The translations under genes were made by a program, and so were the position numbers. 64,000 bases of DNA from Desulfobacteraceae bacterium (GTDB lineage Bacteria > Desulfobacterota > Desulfobacteria > Desulfobacterales > UBA5852), in assembly GCA_014237395.1 (NCBI GenBank), contig JABZFP010000044.1, positions 88,561-152,560 on the forward strand, in the 5' to 3' direction. Position 1 is the first letter of the stretch; each line of letters starts with the position of its first letter. Positions 9,112 to 18,744 of the stretch are shown here, piece after piece. The notes beneath the pieces are model-generated. The model saw nothing but the letters and a program-made list of their open reading frames with translations, was not told the DNA's origin and ran no database searches.

Positions 9112-9203
9112 GGCATTGGGTTTACGTTCTTTTGCGAAAAATCAGGAACGGATTGAAAATTGGCGGTAACACGGAATGACGGGAGGCTATGGGAAGCATA
9201 GAG

Positions 9204-9225
9204 TTGGTATTCGTATCATAACCAA
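9204..9225. promoter_or_regulatory. short inverted repeat upstream of the SARP-type regulator
   Basis: TTGGT at 9204-9208 and ACCAA at 9221-9225 form an inverted repeat with a 12-bp spacer, 19 bp before the regulator's ATG. It could be an autoregulatory site or part of a leader hairpin. The arms are only five bases, so chance is a real possibility. Confidence 0.2.
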
Positions 9226-9244
9226 ATCGAGGTAGAACACGATC

Positions 9245-12200
9245 ATGGGACCGACGCGACCGCTTATCAGCAAGATCGCTCCCCCTGAACTGCCCAAGGT
9301 CGTTTGGCGGGACGCGCTGTTTGAAACGCTGGATCGGAAGGCACACTATGCCGTGACCTGGATTTCCGGGATGGCCGGGGCCGGCAAGACAACCCTTGTC
9401 GCCAGTTATCTGGCAGGCCGAAAACTTCCGTATATCTGGTATCGGGTCGATGATGGCGATTGCGACCTTCCTACCTTCTTCCATTACGTCGGCATGGCCG
9501 TTAAAAGGGCGACCCCCCGCAAACGAAAACCCCTGCCCCCTCTGACGCCTGACTATTTGCCGGGCCTGGATGTTTTTGCCGGACGGTTCTTCGATAACCT
9601 CATCGCCCGGCTGTCGCAGCCCATATTTATTGTTTTCGATGATTTCCAAAAGGTCGCGTCATGCGCGGCGCTGCACAGGCTTCTCAAGAACGCTTTTTTC
9701 AAGCTGCCCCCGCACATTCACGTGCTGATCACCAGCCGGTCGGAACCGCCTTCCGCTTTTGCTTCCCTGCTTGCCAACAACCGGATGCGTATTTTGGGTT
9801 CGAACCACCTGCGCCTGAATCTCGAAGAAACGCGGGCGATTCTTCGTCTGGAAACCGGTCAGCCGATATCCCAGAGCCTGTCCCGGAAATGCCACAAGCA
9901 GTCGGAAGGGTGGGCGGCCGGCCTTGTATTGATGGCCAAGGGCATGCCGCACGATCGTCGGCCGCCGGACCGCCGGCGATTGGCGATTCCATCGGTTGTC
10001 TTCGATTATTTTTCCAGTGAACTGTTCGAGAAACTGGAGGAAGCGGTTAAGGCCTTTTTGCTTCAAACGGCCTTTCTGCCGCGGATGACGATTGCCATGG
10101 CAAAAGCGTTGAGCGGGCGTTGGGATGCCGGTCGTATGCTTGCCATGCTGCAGCGCAGTAATCGGTTTACAGAGAAGGCTTCCGACGATCCCACCAGTTA
10201 TCAATACCATGCCCTTTTCCGACAATTTCTGACGACCAAAGCGCTGGCGGTCATGGGCGAAAAGGAAGTCCTCAAAATCAAACACCATGCCGCCATGTTA
10301 CTGGCGGAAGCCGGCTGGGTCGAGGATGCCGCTTGCCTTTTCATCGAAATCGAGGACCTGGCAGGTCTCGAGCGATTGATCCGGAATTCGGCGATGACGC
10401 TTATCGGCCAGGGGCGGCATATGATGCTTGAAAACTGGCTGGGTCCTCTTCCCGCCGATCGCCTGGCAGCGCACCCCTGGCTGCTATACTGGTGGGCTGT
10501 GGCCGGTCAGTATCGGGCACCCTATGAAGCCCGGCAGCGTTTCATTGCCGCACTGAAGGCGTTCACTTCCCGGTCGGACGAAAGCGGGCTCTGGCTGGCA
10601 TGGGCCGGTATCGTCGAAAGCATTGTCAACGAGTGGCATGATTTCAGCGTGCTCGACCCCTGGATCGACTGGTTGGAAGACCGGACCCGTTCCGGGGCGG
10701 CCTATCCGTCGCTGCAAATCGAAGCGCGGGTGGCGGTGGCCATGACGGTGGCGTTGCTGATCCGGAAGCCCGAGCCGGACGCTATTTCCCCTTGGGTTCA
10801 GCGCGCCCTGGCTCTTGCGCGCAAAGGCGACGATATTGATTTTCATCTTCAGGCCATCGGCTGGATCATGACCTACGAGGCCTGGATGGGTCGTTTTGAC
10901 ACCGTTGCTGTTATCCGGAAAGAATCCCGGGCCTTGGCCAAATCACGCCGCGCCCATCCGCCCATGATGATTCACTGGCGATGGATCGACATTTCCACCC
11001 GGCTTTGCACCATGACCGGCAAGGATTCGATTTTAAGTGAGGTTGCCGATGCCATCGCGCTGGTGCATAAAACCGGGCTTTATGCATGGGAACATAAATT
11101 TTTCATGCCGGGGATATTTGCGGCGCTATTGTTGTCCGACTTCCAAACGGCCGATGCCTATTTGAAACGATTCGAAGCGGTTCTCGACCAGGCGCCCTAC
11201 CACGGTCATACGATTTACCATCATTTTGCCGGTCTCTATCAGTTATTGTCCGGCAACATTCTGCAGGCCCGCGCCCACGCCGAATCCGCGTTGCGGCTGG
11301 CCGAGGAAACCGGTTACGTGCTGGCCTGTGTCATCTGCCGCATTCAACTGGCGTATATCCGCCACCTGCAAGGCGTCACGGATGCCGCCCGCGAAATCCT
11401 CGAGCCGGCCTATGCGGTGGCACGTCGCACCGATAGCGCTCTGCTCAAGTTCATGTGTCTCATGGTTTTCGCCAAAATGGCTTATGACCAGAAGGATGCA
11501 CACCAAGGCCTTGCTTTTCTGAAGAAAGCCCTTGTGTTGGGATGTCGCCATCGGTTTTTGACGATGGTCTGGTGGTGGCATCCGGAACTGGTCGCTTATT
11601 TGTGCGCCCAGGCGCTCATCAATGACGTCGAGACCGATTATGTCAAGGCCCTCATTAATACCCACCACCTGGCGCCGGATCCGCAATTTGCCGATCTTGA
11701 AGACTGGCCGCGGGCCCTTCAGCTGCGAACCTTGGGGACCTTTCAGATGTGCCGCAACGGCACACCGGTCTGCTTCAACGGCAAGGTCCAAAAGCGGCCG
11801 ATCGAGCTGCTGAAGTTTTTGATGGCACAGGGGGAGCGGGATATTCCCATAGACAGGATTACGGACAACCTGTGGCCGGATGCGGACGGCGACATGGCCG
11901 CCAGCGCGTTTTCCTCGACATTGAATCGGCTACGGAAGCTGATCGGTATCAAGACGGCCGTTACGCTCAGCAACGGCAGGGTCTCGCTTGATTCCCGGTA
12001 TGTGTGGGTGGATGCCCATATTTTTGAAGCGGCCGCCCGCAGGGCATTCGCCCGGGTGAGCGGCACGGCGGACCGGGAAAAGCTTGAGGCCTGTGAAAAA
12101 GTGATTGGATCTTATCACGGCAACTTTCTGGATGATGAAAACGGGACACCCTGGATCATCGCCGCCCGCGAACGGTTGAAAAACCTCTTTCTCGATGTCC

Positions 12201-12487
12201 TGAAGGCGGCGGGACGCTATCGTGAAGCCTCGGAGGATTGGGATAAAGCCATGGCATGGTATCAAAAGGGGCTGTCCGTCGATCCTCTTGAAGAGCATTT
12301 TTACCAACGCTTGATGGCCTGCTACTACCGCCAGGGAAGGTATGCCGAAGCGGCGAGAGTTTATGGCCGCTGCCGGGAGGTTCTGAAGAACCATTTCGAT
12401 GTGCCGCCGGCCAAGGCCACCGAGGATCTATACCGACGGATACGTCATGCGGACAACCCATGCACGCGATCCGTGGATCTGGTCTGA
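9245..12487 (+). CDS. large transcriptional regulator with MalT-like NTPase and SARP/BTAD domains
   Basis: This 1080-residue protein has a P-loop GMAGAGKTT at residues 42-50, a Walker B-like IFIVFDDFQ near 125, and ITSRSEP, a STAND/MalT-type NTPase signature. A long helical region follows (about 330-810) resembling MalT-type tetratricopeptide arms. From about residue 826 (LQLRTLGTFQMCRNGTPV) comes an OmpR-like winged helix with WPDADGDMAASAFSSTLNRL, then a bacterial transcriptional activation domain (DAHIFEAAARRA to the C-terminus). So the DNA-binding domain is SARP-like instead of the LuxR type found in MalT. The gene is divergent from the VWA/LemA run and is the obvious candidate to control it. 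The effector is unknown. Confidence 0.88.
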   Translation: MGPTRPLISKIAPPELPKVVWRDALFETLDRKAHYAVTWISGMAGAGKTTLVASYLAGRKLPYIWYRVDDGDCDLPTFFHYVGMAVKRATPRKRKPLPPLTPDYLPGLDVFAGRFFDNLIARLSQPIFIVFDDFQKVASCAALHRLLKNAFFKLPPHIHVLITSRSEPPSAFASLLANNRMRILGSNHLRLNLEETRAILRLETGQPISQSLSRKCHKQSEGWAAGLVLMAKGMPHDRRPPDRRRLAIPSVVFDYFSSELFEKLEEAVKAFLLQTAFLPRMTIAMAKALSGRWDAGRMLAMLQRSNRFTEKASDDPTSYQYHALFRQFLTTKALAVMGEKEVLKIKHHAAMLLAEAGWVEDAACLFIEIEDLAGLERLIRNSAMTLIGQGRHMMLENWLGPLPADRLAAHPWLLYWWAVAGQYRAPYEARQRFIAALKAFTSRSDESGLWLAWAGIVESIVNEWHDFSVLDPWIDWLEDRTRSGAAYPSLQIEARVAVAMTVALLIRKPEPDAISPWVQRALALARKGDDIDFHLQAIGWIMTYEAWMGRFDTVAVIRKESRALAKSRRAHPPMMIHWRWIDISTRLCTMTGKDSILSEVADAIALVHKTGLYAWEHKFFMPGIFAALLLSDFQTADAYLKRFEAVLDQAPYHGHTIYHHFAGLYQLLSGNILQARAHAESALRLAEETGYVLACVICRIQLAYIRHLQGVTDAAREILEPAYAVARRTDSALLKFMCLMVFAKMAYDQKDAHQGLAFLKKALVLGCRHRFLTMVWWWHPELVAYLCAQALINDVETDYVKALINTHHLAPDPQFADLEDWPRALQLRTLGTFQMCRNGTPVCFNGKVQKRPIELLKFLMAQGERDIPIDRITDNLWPDADGDMAASAFSSTLNRLRKLIGIKTAVTLSNGRVSLDSRYVWVDAHIFEAAARRAFARVSGTADREKLEACEKVIGSYHGNFLDDENGTPWIIAARERLKNLFLDVLKAAGRYREASEDWDKAMAWYQKGLSVDPLEEHFYQRLMACYYRQGRYAEAARVYGRCREVLKNHFDVPPAKATEDLYRRIRHADNPCTRSVDLV

Positions 12488-12652
12488 TTCCGACGCTGGC
12501 CTCCGGGAGTTGCGGGGGCGCTTGCCACCTTAAAGATGACGAGTGGGGATGAGGCCGGTTGAATTCTCAGGTGGGGGCCTCTTGGTCTCAACGGAAACCT
12601 GAAATTGGAGCCGTAAGGTCCGTGTGACAAGGTTCGGAGAATAGGAGGTACC

Positions 12653-12976
12653 ATGTTTAGTGTGCACGAGGATAACGGGTATCACGATGTTATCGAAGGC
12701 ATCCGTATGAAAACCCTGGTTTACGGCGATAAAACGCTGATGGTGGAATTTCAACTGGCCAAAGGCGCCGATCTGCCGGTCCACCAGCATCCCCACGAAC
12801 AGACCGGCTATCTGGTCTCCGGCCGCATCGATCTCACGATTGGCGGCGTGGTGCATGCCGTTCGCCCGGGGGACAGCTGGTGCATCCCAGGTGATGTCCC
12901 GCATTCGGCCGTGGCGCATGCCGATTCAGTGGCCCTGGAAGTCTTTAGCCCTGTCCGCGAGGATTATCTGCCCTGA
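12653..12976 (+). CDS. cupin domain protein
   Basis: This 107-residue single-domain cupin has a strong ribosome site (AGGAGG) just before ATG. Metal-ligand motifs are DLPVHQHPHEQTGYLVSGRI (His, His, Glu) and PGDSWCIPGDVPHSAVAH (His), matching cupin motifs 1 and 2. Small cupins bind metals or small ligands and include isomerases, dioxygenases and sensors, so substrate cannot be assigned. It is 18 bp before the SMP-30-like gene and probably shares a transcript with it. Confidence 0.88.
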   Translation: MFSVHEDNGYHDVIEGIRMKTLVYGDKTLMVEFQLAKGADLPVHQHPHEQTGYLVSGRIDLTIGGVVHAVRPGDSWCIPGDVPHSAVAHADSVALEVFSPVREDYLP

Positions 12977-12994
12977 TAGAGAGGAGGACGCCAA

Positions 12995-14062
12995 ATGAAC
13001 AAGCTGTGGGTCGGGTTGTTGGGCCTTTGCGTCCTGGCGGGCGCTTATCTGGCGCTGGTTCCCGGACCGGTGGACGCGGTTGCCTACCGGCCGCCGCCGG
13101 CACCAAAGCTGACCGGGGTTTTGGCGCCGAATGACGAGCTGAAAGCCGCGGAACTGATTGGCGTCGGCCAGGTGATCGGCCCGGAAGATGTGGCCGTGGA
13201 CGAACAGGGGCGCATTTACGGCGGGACCATTGATGGGCGTATCCTGCGTGTCGTTGGGGACCGCGTGGAATCTTTTGCCGATACCGGTGGCAGGCCCCTC
13301 GGGCTGCACTTCGACGCCCAGGGCAACCTGATTGTTTGTGATGCGGTCAAGGGGCTGCTTTCGGTCAACGCCAGCGGTGAGGTGCGTGTTCTGGCCACCG
13401 AAGCCGATGGGGTGCCGTTCGGTTTCACCGACGACCTGGACATCGCTTCGGACGGCCGCATCTATTTTTCAGACGCGAGCTCCCGCCACCATGTGCATGA
13501 TTATCTCTTGGACTGTATCGAGGCCCGGCCCTACGGTCGTCTGCTCCGTTTCGACCCCCAATCCGGCGAGACCGAGGTCCTTCTGCAGGCGTTGTATTTC
13601 GCCAATGGGGTGGCCCTGTCGCCCGATGACGTTTTTGTCCTGGTCAACGAGACCTACCGCTACCGGATCACGCGATACTGGTTGAAAGGCCCCCGCAAGG
13701 GCCAGCACGACGTGTTCATCGACAACCTGCCGGGGTTCCCGGACGGCATTTCGTCCAATCGGAAGGGGACCTTCTGGGTGGCCATGTTTACCGTGCGCAA
13801 CAGCACCATGGATCACCTGCACCCCCATCCCTGGGCCAAAAACATTGTGGCGCGTCTCCCGAAGGGGTTGTGGCCCAAGCCCAAGCCATACGGCCTCGTG
13901 CTGGCTCTGGACGCGTCCGGGACGATCATCCGCAGTCTGCATGACACCAGTGGCGAGCACTTGCGCACGGTGACCTCGGTCGAAGAGCACAATGGGTTTA
14001 TCTATTGCGGCAGCCTGTACAATGACCGTATCGGCCGTTTGCGGGTGGCGGACATTTTGTAA
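12995..14062 (+). CDS. SMP-30/strictosidine synthase-like beta-propeller protein
   Basis: The protein has 355 residues with an N-terminal hydrophobic segment (about 5-22) that may anchor or export it. Motifs follow the strictosidine synthase/APMAP pattern: GPEDVAVDEQGRIYGGTIDG, RPLGLHFDAQGNLIVCDAVK, FTDDLDIASDGRIYFSDASS, and PDGISSNRKGTFWVAMF. Members of this group are six-bladed propellers, some with lactonase or arylesterase activity. It follows the cupin gene by 18 bp, so the two may act in one pathway. Substrate is not predictable from sequence. Confidence 0.87.
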   Translation: MNKLWVGLLGLCVLAGAYLALVPGPVDAVAYRPPPAPKLTGVLAPNDELKAAELIGVGQVIGPEDVAVDEQGRIYGGTIDGRILRVVGDRVESFADTGGRPLGLHFDAQGNLIVCDAVKGLLSVNASGEVRVLATEADGVPFGFTDDLDIASDGRIYFSDASSRHHVHDYLLDCIEARPYGRLLRFDPQSGETEVLLQALYFANGVALSPDDVFVLVNETYRYRITRYWLKGPRKGQHDVFIDNLPGFPDGISSNRKGTFWVAMFTVRNSTMDHLHPHPWAKNIVARLPKGLWPKPKPYGLVLALDASGTIIRSLHDTSGEHLRTVTSVEEHNGFIYCGSLYNDRIGRLRVADIL

Positions 14063-14075
14063 TGCCCAATCTCAT

Positions 14076-14101
14076 GGGAGTGGCGCCCCAAGACCACTCC
14101 C
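14076..14101 (+). terminator. hairpin after the SMP-30-like gene
   Basis: GGGAGTGG at 14076-14083 and CCACTCCC at 14094-14101 form a perfect 8-bp stem 14 bp after the stop codon. There is no following T run, so it may be a weak or factor-dependent terminator or only an mRNA-stabilising stem. Confidence 0.4.
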
Positions 14102-14232
14102 AGCCATTCCGGTTTCCTGAGCAAGCGCATGAACCGCGCGCTTAAAAAAAGGTTCCCCCGGAAGGCGCTTTCTGGTATCCAAGCGTCTTCGACCCCGGCA
14201 CAGTCTCGCCATTTGATTGCGTGGAGCCTTGT

Positions 14233-14874
14233 ATGACGATCCTTTTCGACCCTTCTGACAATGCCATGCTGCGTGCGGTGCTGGATGCCATGCCGTCAGC
14301 GGTTTTCGTCGTGGATGCGGATGTGCGCATCATGATGGCCAACCGGGCGGCGCACGAGCTGATCCGGTCGTCCGGCGTACCCTCGCCGGCGCCGTTGCGC
14401 GCCGGTGAGGCCTTGCATTGTCTGCACGCCCTTGACCACCCCGGTGGCTGCGGCCGGTCCGCTGATTGCAGCGATTGCGTGATCCGGGGGGCCGTTGGCG
14501 ATGCCCTGGCCGGCAAAGCCAGTCGGCGTCTTCGCACCCGCATGAATTTAAGCCTGGACGGCCATCGGCGGGATGTCTATCTTCAAGTCACGGCATCCGG
14601 TTTTGAGCATCAGGCACGTCAGTTGGCACTGCTGGTGATGGAGGATATCAGCGCGTTTGCGGAATTGCGCAAAATCGTCCCGATCTGTGCACAATGTAAA
14701 AAGATCCGCCAGGATGAAGATTACTGGCAATCGGTGGAAAATTACGTCGGTCAGTATATGGATCTTTCCTTTTCCCATTCCTACTGCCCGTCGTGCAAAC
14801 AGGATATGCTGAACGCCATCGATGCCGCGCACGTCATACCGGGAAACCGTCGGCCACGATCGATCGACGGGTGA
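14233..14874 (+). CDS. PAS-domain protein with C-terminal cysteine cluster
   Basis: The ATG at 14233 follows GGAG by eight bases and gives 213 residues; a GTG 12 bp upstream is the alternative. A PAS fold begins at about residue 8 (MLRAVLDAMPSAVFVVDADV RI, written in two parts) and runs to about 140. It contains a cysteine-rich insertion (LHCLHALDHPGGCGRSADCS, then DC). The C-terminus carries IVPICAQCKKIRQDEDYWQS and YCPSCKQDML, a cysteine motif often attached to PAS sensors in deltaproteobacteria and probably binding a metal. There is no output domain, so it may pass a redox or ligand signal to a partner protein. Confidence 0.82.
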   Translation: MTILFDPSDNAMLRAVLDAMPSAVFVVDADVRIMMANRAAHELIRSSGVPSPAPLRAGEALHCLHALDHPGGCGRSADCSDCVIRGAVGDALAGKASRRLRTRMNLSLDGHRRDVYLQVTASGFEHQARQLALLVMEDISAFAELRKIVPICAQCKKIRQDEDYWQSVENYVGQYMDLSFSHSYCPSCKQDMLNAIDAAHVIPGNRRPRSIDG

Positions 14875-14954
14875 TCTCAGGTCGGGTGGCTTATCGACGG
14901 CGGTCGCTGGTTTTGACCTGATACCACTTCGCCCGAGAAGGCAGGGAGTCGAAA

Positions 14955-15869
14955 ATGATTACACTTCTGGCCTGCCCCCAGATGGCAGCATTGGCGGAGC
15001 GCATTGCCGCCGCCCATCCCGGAATTGCCCTTGGGACGATCCGCTGGGGCGTTTTTGCGGATGGCTTTCCGAACATCATGATCGACAATGTCGAAGCCCT
15101 TCGCAACCATGACGTGGCGTTCCTGGCCTCTTTCGACACCCCCGGTGACATCTTTTTTCAGTTGTCGGCCATTTATGAAATTCCACGCTACGCCGTCAAA
15201 TCCTTTAAAATCATTTTGCCCTATTATCCCACCGGCACAATGGAACGGGTGGACCAGGACGGTCAGATCGCCACGGCGGCCACCCTGGCGAAAATGGTGT
15301 CGAACGTTCCCATGACCCTTTCCGGTCCGGCCCAGATCATTCTATTCGACATTCATGCGCTGCAGGAACGGTTTTATTTTTCCGACCAGGTGATTCCCCG
15401 CCTGGAATCCGGCGTCCCGCTGGTGCGGGACAAACTGCATTTGCTGAAAGATCCCGCCGTGGCATTCCCGGATGAAGGCGCCTTGAAGCGCTTTGGCAAG
15501 TGGTTCGATGCCTATCCCCATATCGTCTGTCACAAGGTCCGCGAGGGTTCGCAACGGAAAATCAGCATTCGGGAAGGACGCGCGGCCGATCGCCATGTGG
15601 TCATCGTGGACGATCTGGCCATGAGCGGCGGCACGCTGCTGGAGTGCGGCAGGGTGTTGCGGGAAAGCGGCGCCCGGGCCGTCAGTGCCTATGTTACCCA
15701 TGCCGTGTTTCCACAGGACGCCTGGCGGAATTTCACGCAGGCCGGATTCGAGCACTTCTGGGTGACGGACACGGTCCCTGGCCAGGCGGCTGTTCTGGCA
15801 GGTCAGCCGCCCTTTGAAGTGCTCTCTCTGGATACCGCCATTGCCGCGCTGCTGACTGCGTCGGGATGA
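14955..15869 (+). CDS. ribose-phosphate pyrophosphokinase-like protein
   Basis: The protein has 304 residues with two phosphoribosyltransferase-type halves. The N-terminal half has DTPGDIFFQLSAIYEIPRYA and KIILPYYPTGTMERVDQDGQ, and the C-terminal half has the PRPP-binding loop VVIVDDLAMSGGTL near residue 215. ATP + ribose 5-phosphate to PRPP + AMP is the family reaction. The sequence follows the shorter plant-type (class II-like) PRPP synthetases more than the usual bacterial Prs, for example lacking the standard bacterial start and flag-region motifs. Thus it may be a second paralogue or a divergent phosphoribosyltransferase. It ends 69 bp before plsB on the same strand. Confidence 0.75.
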   Translation: MITLLACPQMAALAERIAAAHPGIALGTIRWGVFADGFPNIMIDNVEALRNHDVAFLASFDTPGDIFFQLSAIYEIPRYAVKSFKIILPYYPTGTMERVDQDGQIATAATLAKMVSNVPMTLSGPAQIILFDIHALQERFYFSDQVIPRLESGVPLVRDKLHLLKDPAVAFPDEGALKRFGKWFDAYPHIVCHKVREGSQRKISIREGRAADRHVVIVDDLAMSGGTLLECGRVLRESGARAVSAYVTHAVFPQDAWRNFTQAGFEHFWVTDTVPGQAAVLAGQPPFEVLSLDTAIAALLTASG

Positions 15870-15937
15870 AAACGAATCGATGGGTGTGTTCATTCGGGTA
15901 TCGTTATAAATTGGTGCACGCTCAATAGGGAATTTCC

Positions 15938-18538
15938 ATGTCGATCATGTCTTCCATAAGAAACGCGCTGGATCGTTTTCTCCAGGGGACGTGTGATCAT
16001 TTCAGCTGGCACCTGCCGGCCCCTCTGGGGCCTGGCGGGCGGTTGATGATGAAACTGCTTTTTTCGCACGTTTCCATCGAAGAGGATCAACTGGCCCTTA
16101 TTCGCAATCTTCCGGATAACGCCGCCATCGTTTATATCACCAAGCACAAAAGCCGGTTGGAACGGCTGTTTTTCCATTTCTACACGCACCGGCACGGATT
16201 GCCCTGCCCGGAAACCGCATTCTACTACCGCAGTTACCTGTGGCAGCCCGTGAGACGCCTGCTGCGCATCATGCTGGCCCATATCGTTTATTTCCGGCGC
16301 CATTTCAAACAGCCGGACCCCTTTGCCGGTGGCTATATCGCCCGCCAGATGGCGGCCGGCCATCCCGTCATGCTTTCCCTGGTGGAGTCCAACGAGTTTT
16401 ACCGGCGCTACGTCCAATCCCAGACCGATCCCCTGCGATTCCTGGTGGAGCTGGAAAAACATTTGGAAAGACCGATCTGGCTGGTCCCGCAGCTGATGTT
16501 TTACAGTACCCGTCCGGTGTCGTCGCTTTCGGCCCCCCTGGTGGGATCGGATCCCCGTCCGAGTCTGGTGCGCAAATTATGGAAACTTATCCTCAATCCG
16601 GAAAAAATCCTGGTGGAGATTTCCGAGCCCATCAATCTCCAGCGATTTCTGATCAAGGTTGGCCGTGAAGACAAGACCGTCGACGCGCAGGCCATGGTGC
16701 TGCGGCATCGGTTGCTCAGCCAGATTACGCGGCATCGCCAGAGCATTACGGGCCCGATCCTCAAACCGGCGGAAGAGATCAAGCAGCATCTTCTGACCAA
16801 CGAGCGTTTGCGGGCTTTTATGAAGTCCTGGGCCCGTCGGCGCAACATGTCGATTCCCCAGGTGCAGCGTGAAGCGCTTCAGTATGTGGAAGAAATCGCC
16901 GCCAAGCCCAATCCGCTGGTGGTCAAGTTCGGCATGGCTGCGGTGCGATGGATGCTCGACAACATGTTTGAGGGGGTCGACTTCAACCAGGAAGGATTCA
17001 ACGCCGTCCGGCGGGCATCACGCAATGGCCCGCTGATTCTGATCCCTTGCCACAAAAGTCATGTGGACTACCTGGTGATTTCGTACCTCATGCACCACAA
17101 CAACCTGCCCTGTCCCCATACCTTTGCCGGCGCCAATCTCGCCTTCTGGCCCATGGGGCCGGTTTTTCGACGGGTGGGCGCTTTTTTTGTGCGCCGTTCC
17201 TTTACCGGCGCTGTTTTCTACGCCAAGGTGTTTTCCGAGTATATCCACATGCTTCTCGGTCAGGGGTTCAATATCGAAGTGTTTATCGAAGGCACCCGCA
17301 GCCGCAACGGCAAATTGCTGCTCCCGAAACTGGGCATGTTGTCGATTCTCCTGACGGCCATCCAGAACGGGGCCTGCCGCCACGTGACGTTCGTACCGAT
17401 TTATATCGGTTACGACCGGGTGCCCGAGGTGGGGGCTTATCTTCAGGAGGCGGAGGGGGGCAAGAAGGAGCCGGAGAGTTTCTGGCAAATGCTTCGGGCC
17501 CGGCGGGTATTGAAAAAGCGGTTCGGTAAGATTTACATCAAGTTCTGCGAACCCATCGCGTTGAAAGATCTCGAAAATGAATACGGGGCTCCGGTGCCGG
17601 ACATGCGCGCCAAGGATATCCGGGCCCTCACACGCGATCTCGGCGACCGCGTGCTGCGCGCCATCGACCGCCACACGGTGGTGACGCCCCAGGCCCTCGT
17701 GTCGGCGGCCGTCCTCAACAGTGCCCATAAGGTCATCAGCCGTGAGCAGATTGACTTCAACATGGATACCTTCATGCGCCATATGGAAGCCATGAACGTG
17801 GCCCACGCGGAAACGCTGATGGTGGATCAGCGTCACGCGGCAACCCATATTTTAAATGGGTTTGTGCAGTCGAAATTTCTCCGCCCGGTTTCCAAAGAGG
17901 GTGCCCCTGGCCGGGAGGGGCACTACCATCTGACCATTGGCAAGCGGCCCGCCCTGGAGTATTACAAAAACAGCGGTATCGGCCCTTTTGTGCCGGCGGC
18001 CATGACGTCGCTGGCGATTCTTGCCAGGGACGCCTTTCAGTTCGCATCCACCGATCTTTACGACCGTTATCGTTTTCTGCAGACGCTTTTCCAGAATGAA
18101 TTCGCCGCCGGCAACGGGGCCGCCATGGACACCCGCATTCGCAAGACGATCAAAGCCTTTATGGCCGACGCGATCCTGGTCCCGCATCCGAAACTGCCGG
18201 ACACCTACAATCTGACCTCGGAAGGGTTCCGGAAACTGAAATGTTTCGCCGGTTTTATGGCACCCTTTCTCGAATCCTATTGGATCGTCCTGACCTATTT
18301 CCAGGAGACCGACAACCCGTCCGAAGACGGGGCCGTTCGGTTGAAGCAGATTCAGCAGCTAGGCGTGAAATGTTACAAGCGCCAGGAGGTTGTTCGCAAG
18401 GAGGCGCTTTCCAAAATCAACTATCTCAACGCCGTGGATTTCTACCTGAAGAGTGACATCAAAAAAAGTGACAACGCGGCGGCCCTCAAAGAAACGGTCG
18501 AAACCCTTCGCGCCTACATGAAGCATCTCCCGCTTTGA
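15938..18538 (+). CDS. plsB: glycerol-3-phosphate 1-O-acyltransferase
   Basis: This 866-residue protein matches the length of PlsB (about 800). Acyltransferase block I HKSHVD (HX4D) is at about residues 372-377 within IPCHKSHVDYLVISYL, block III FIEGTRSRNGKLL is near 449, and VPIYIGYDRVPE follows as block IV. It transfers an acyl group to sn-glycerol 3-phosphate at the inner membrane, the first step of phospholipid synthesis. The N-terminal 300 residues correspond to the PlsB-specific region. fabI of fatty-acid elongation lies 3 kb downstream. Confidence 0.95.
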   Translation: MSIMSSIRNALDRFLQGTCDHFSWHLPAPLGPGGRLMMKLLFSHVSIEEDQLALIRNLPDNAAIVYITKHKSRLERLFFHFYTHRHGLPCPETAFYYRSYLWQPVRRLLRIMLAHIVYFRRHFKQPDPFAGGYIARQMAAGHPVMLSLVESNEFYRRYVQSQTDPLRFLVELEKHLERPIWLVPQLMFYSTRPVSSLSAPLVGSDPRPSLVRKLWKLILNPEKILVEISEPINLQRFLIKVGREDKTVDAQAMVLRHRLLSQITRHRQSITGPILKPAEEIKQHLLTNERLRAFMKSWARRRNMSIPQVQREALQYVEEIAAKPNPLVVKFGMAAVRWMLDNMFEGVDFNQEGFNAVRRASRNGPLILIPCHKSHVDYLVISYLMHHNNLPCPHTFAGANLAFWPMGPVFRRVGAFFVRRSFTGAVFYAKVFSEYIHMLLGQGFNIEVFIEGTRSRNGKLLLPKLGMLSILLTAIQNGACRHVTFVPIYIGYDRVPEVGAYLQEAEGGKKEPESFWQMLRARRVLKKRFGKIYIKFCEPIALKDLENEYGAPVPDMRAKDIRALTRDLGDRVLRAIDRHTVVTPQALVSAAVLNSAHKVISREQIDFNMDTFMRHMEAMNVAHAETLMVDQRHAATHILNGFVQSKFLRPVSKEGAPGREGHYHLTIGKRPALEYYKNSGIGPFVPAAMTSLAILARDAFQFASTDLYDRYRFLQTLFQNEFAAGNGAAMDTRIRKTIKAFMADAILVPHPKLPDTYNLTSEGFRKLKCFAGFMAPFLESYWIVLTYFQETDNPSEDGAVRLKQIQQLGVKCYKRQEVVRKEALSKINYLNAVDFYLKSDIKKSDNAAALKETVETLRAYMKHLPL

Positions 18539-18567
18539 ACCGGATCAAGGACGCCCCGTCCTGCCGT

Positions 18568-18609
18568 GCCGGGGCCGATGCCTGCGCATCGCCGCCGGCA
18601 TTTTATTTT
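18568..18609 (+). terminator. intrinsic terminator after plsB
   Basis: A GC-rich stem (GCCGG and CGATGC pairing with GCATCG and CCGGC, 18568-18599) is followed by ATTTTATTTT, 30 bp after the plsB stop. It has the shape of a rho-independent terminator. Confidence 0.75.
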
Positions 18610-18709
18610 GCCACGATCACCATCCTGTGCTAAGGCGTTTAAAGGCGGCATTACTCCATTCCGATAGTGATTTTACACGGCATCCGATAGAACGGGTTGG
18701 TCTCTTTCC

Positions 18710-18744
18710 TATGGCGCCATACGGGAAGGGGTGACGGCGCCATA
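18710..18744. promoter_or_regulatory. nested palindrome upstream of the M20 peptidase gene
   Basis: TATGGCGCC at 18710-18718 and GGCGCCATA at 18736-18744 are exact inverted repeats, and the left arm itself lies in the 10-bp palindrome ATGGCGCCAT. This could be a paired operator or a stem-loop in the leader. It is 80 bp upstream of the gene; no regulator is identified. Confidence 0.3.
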
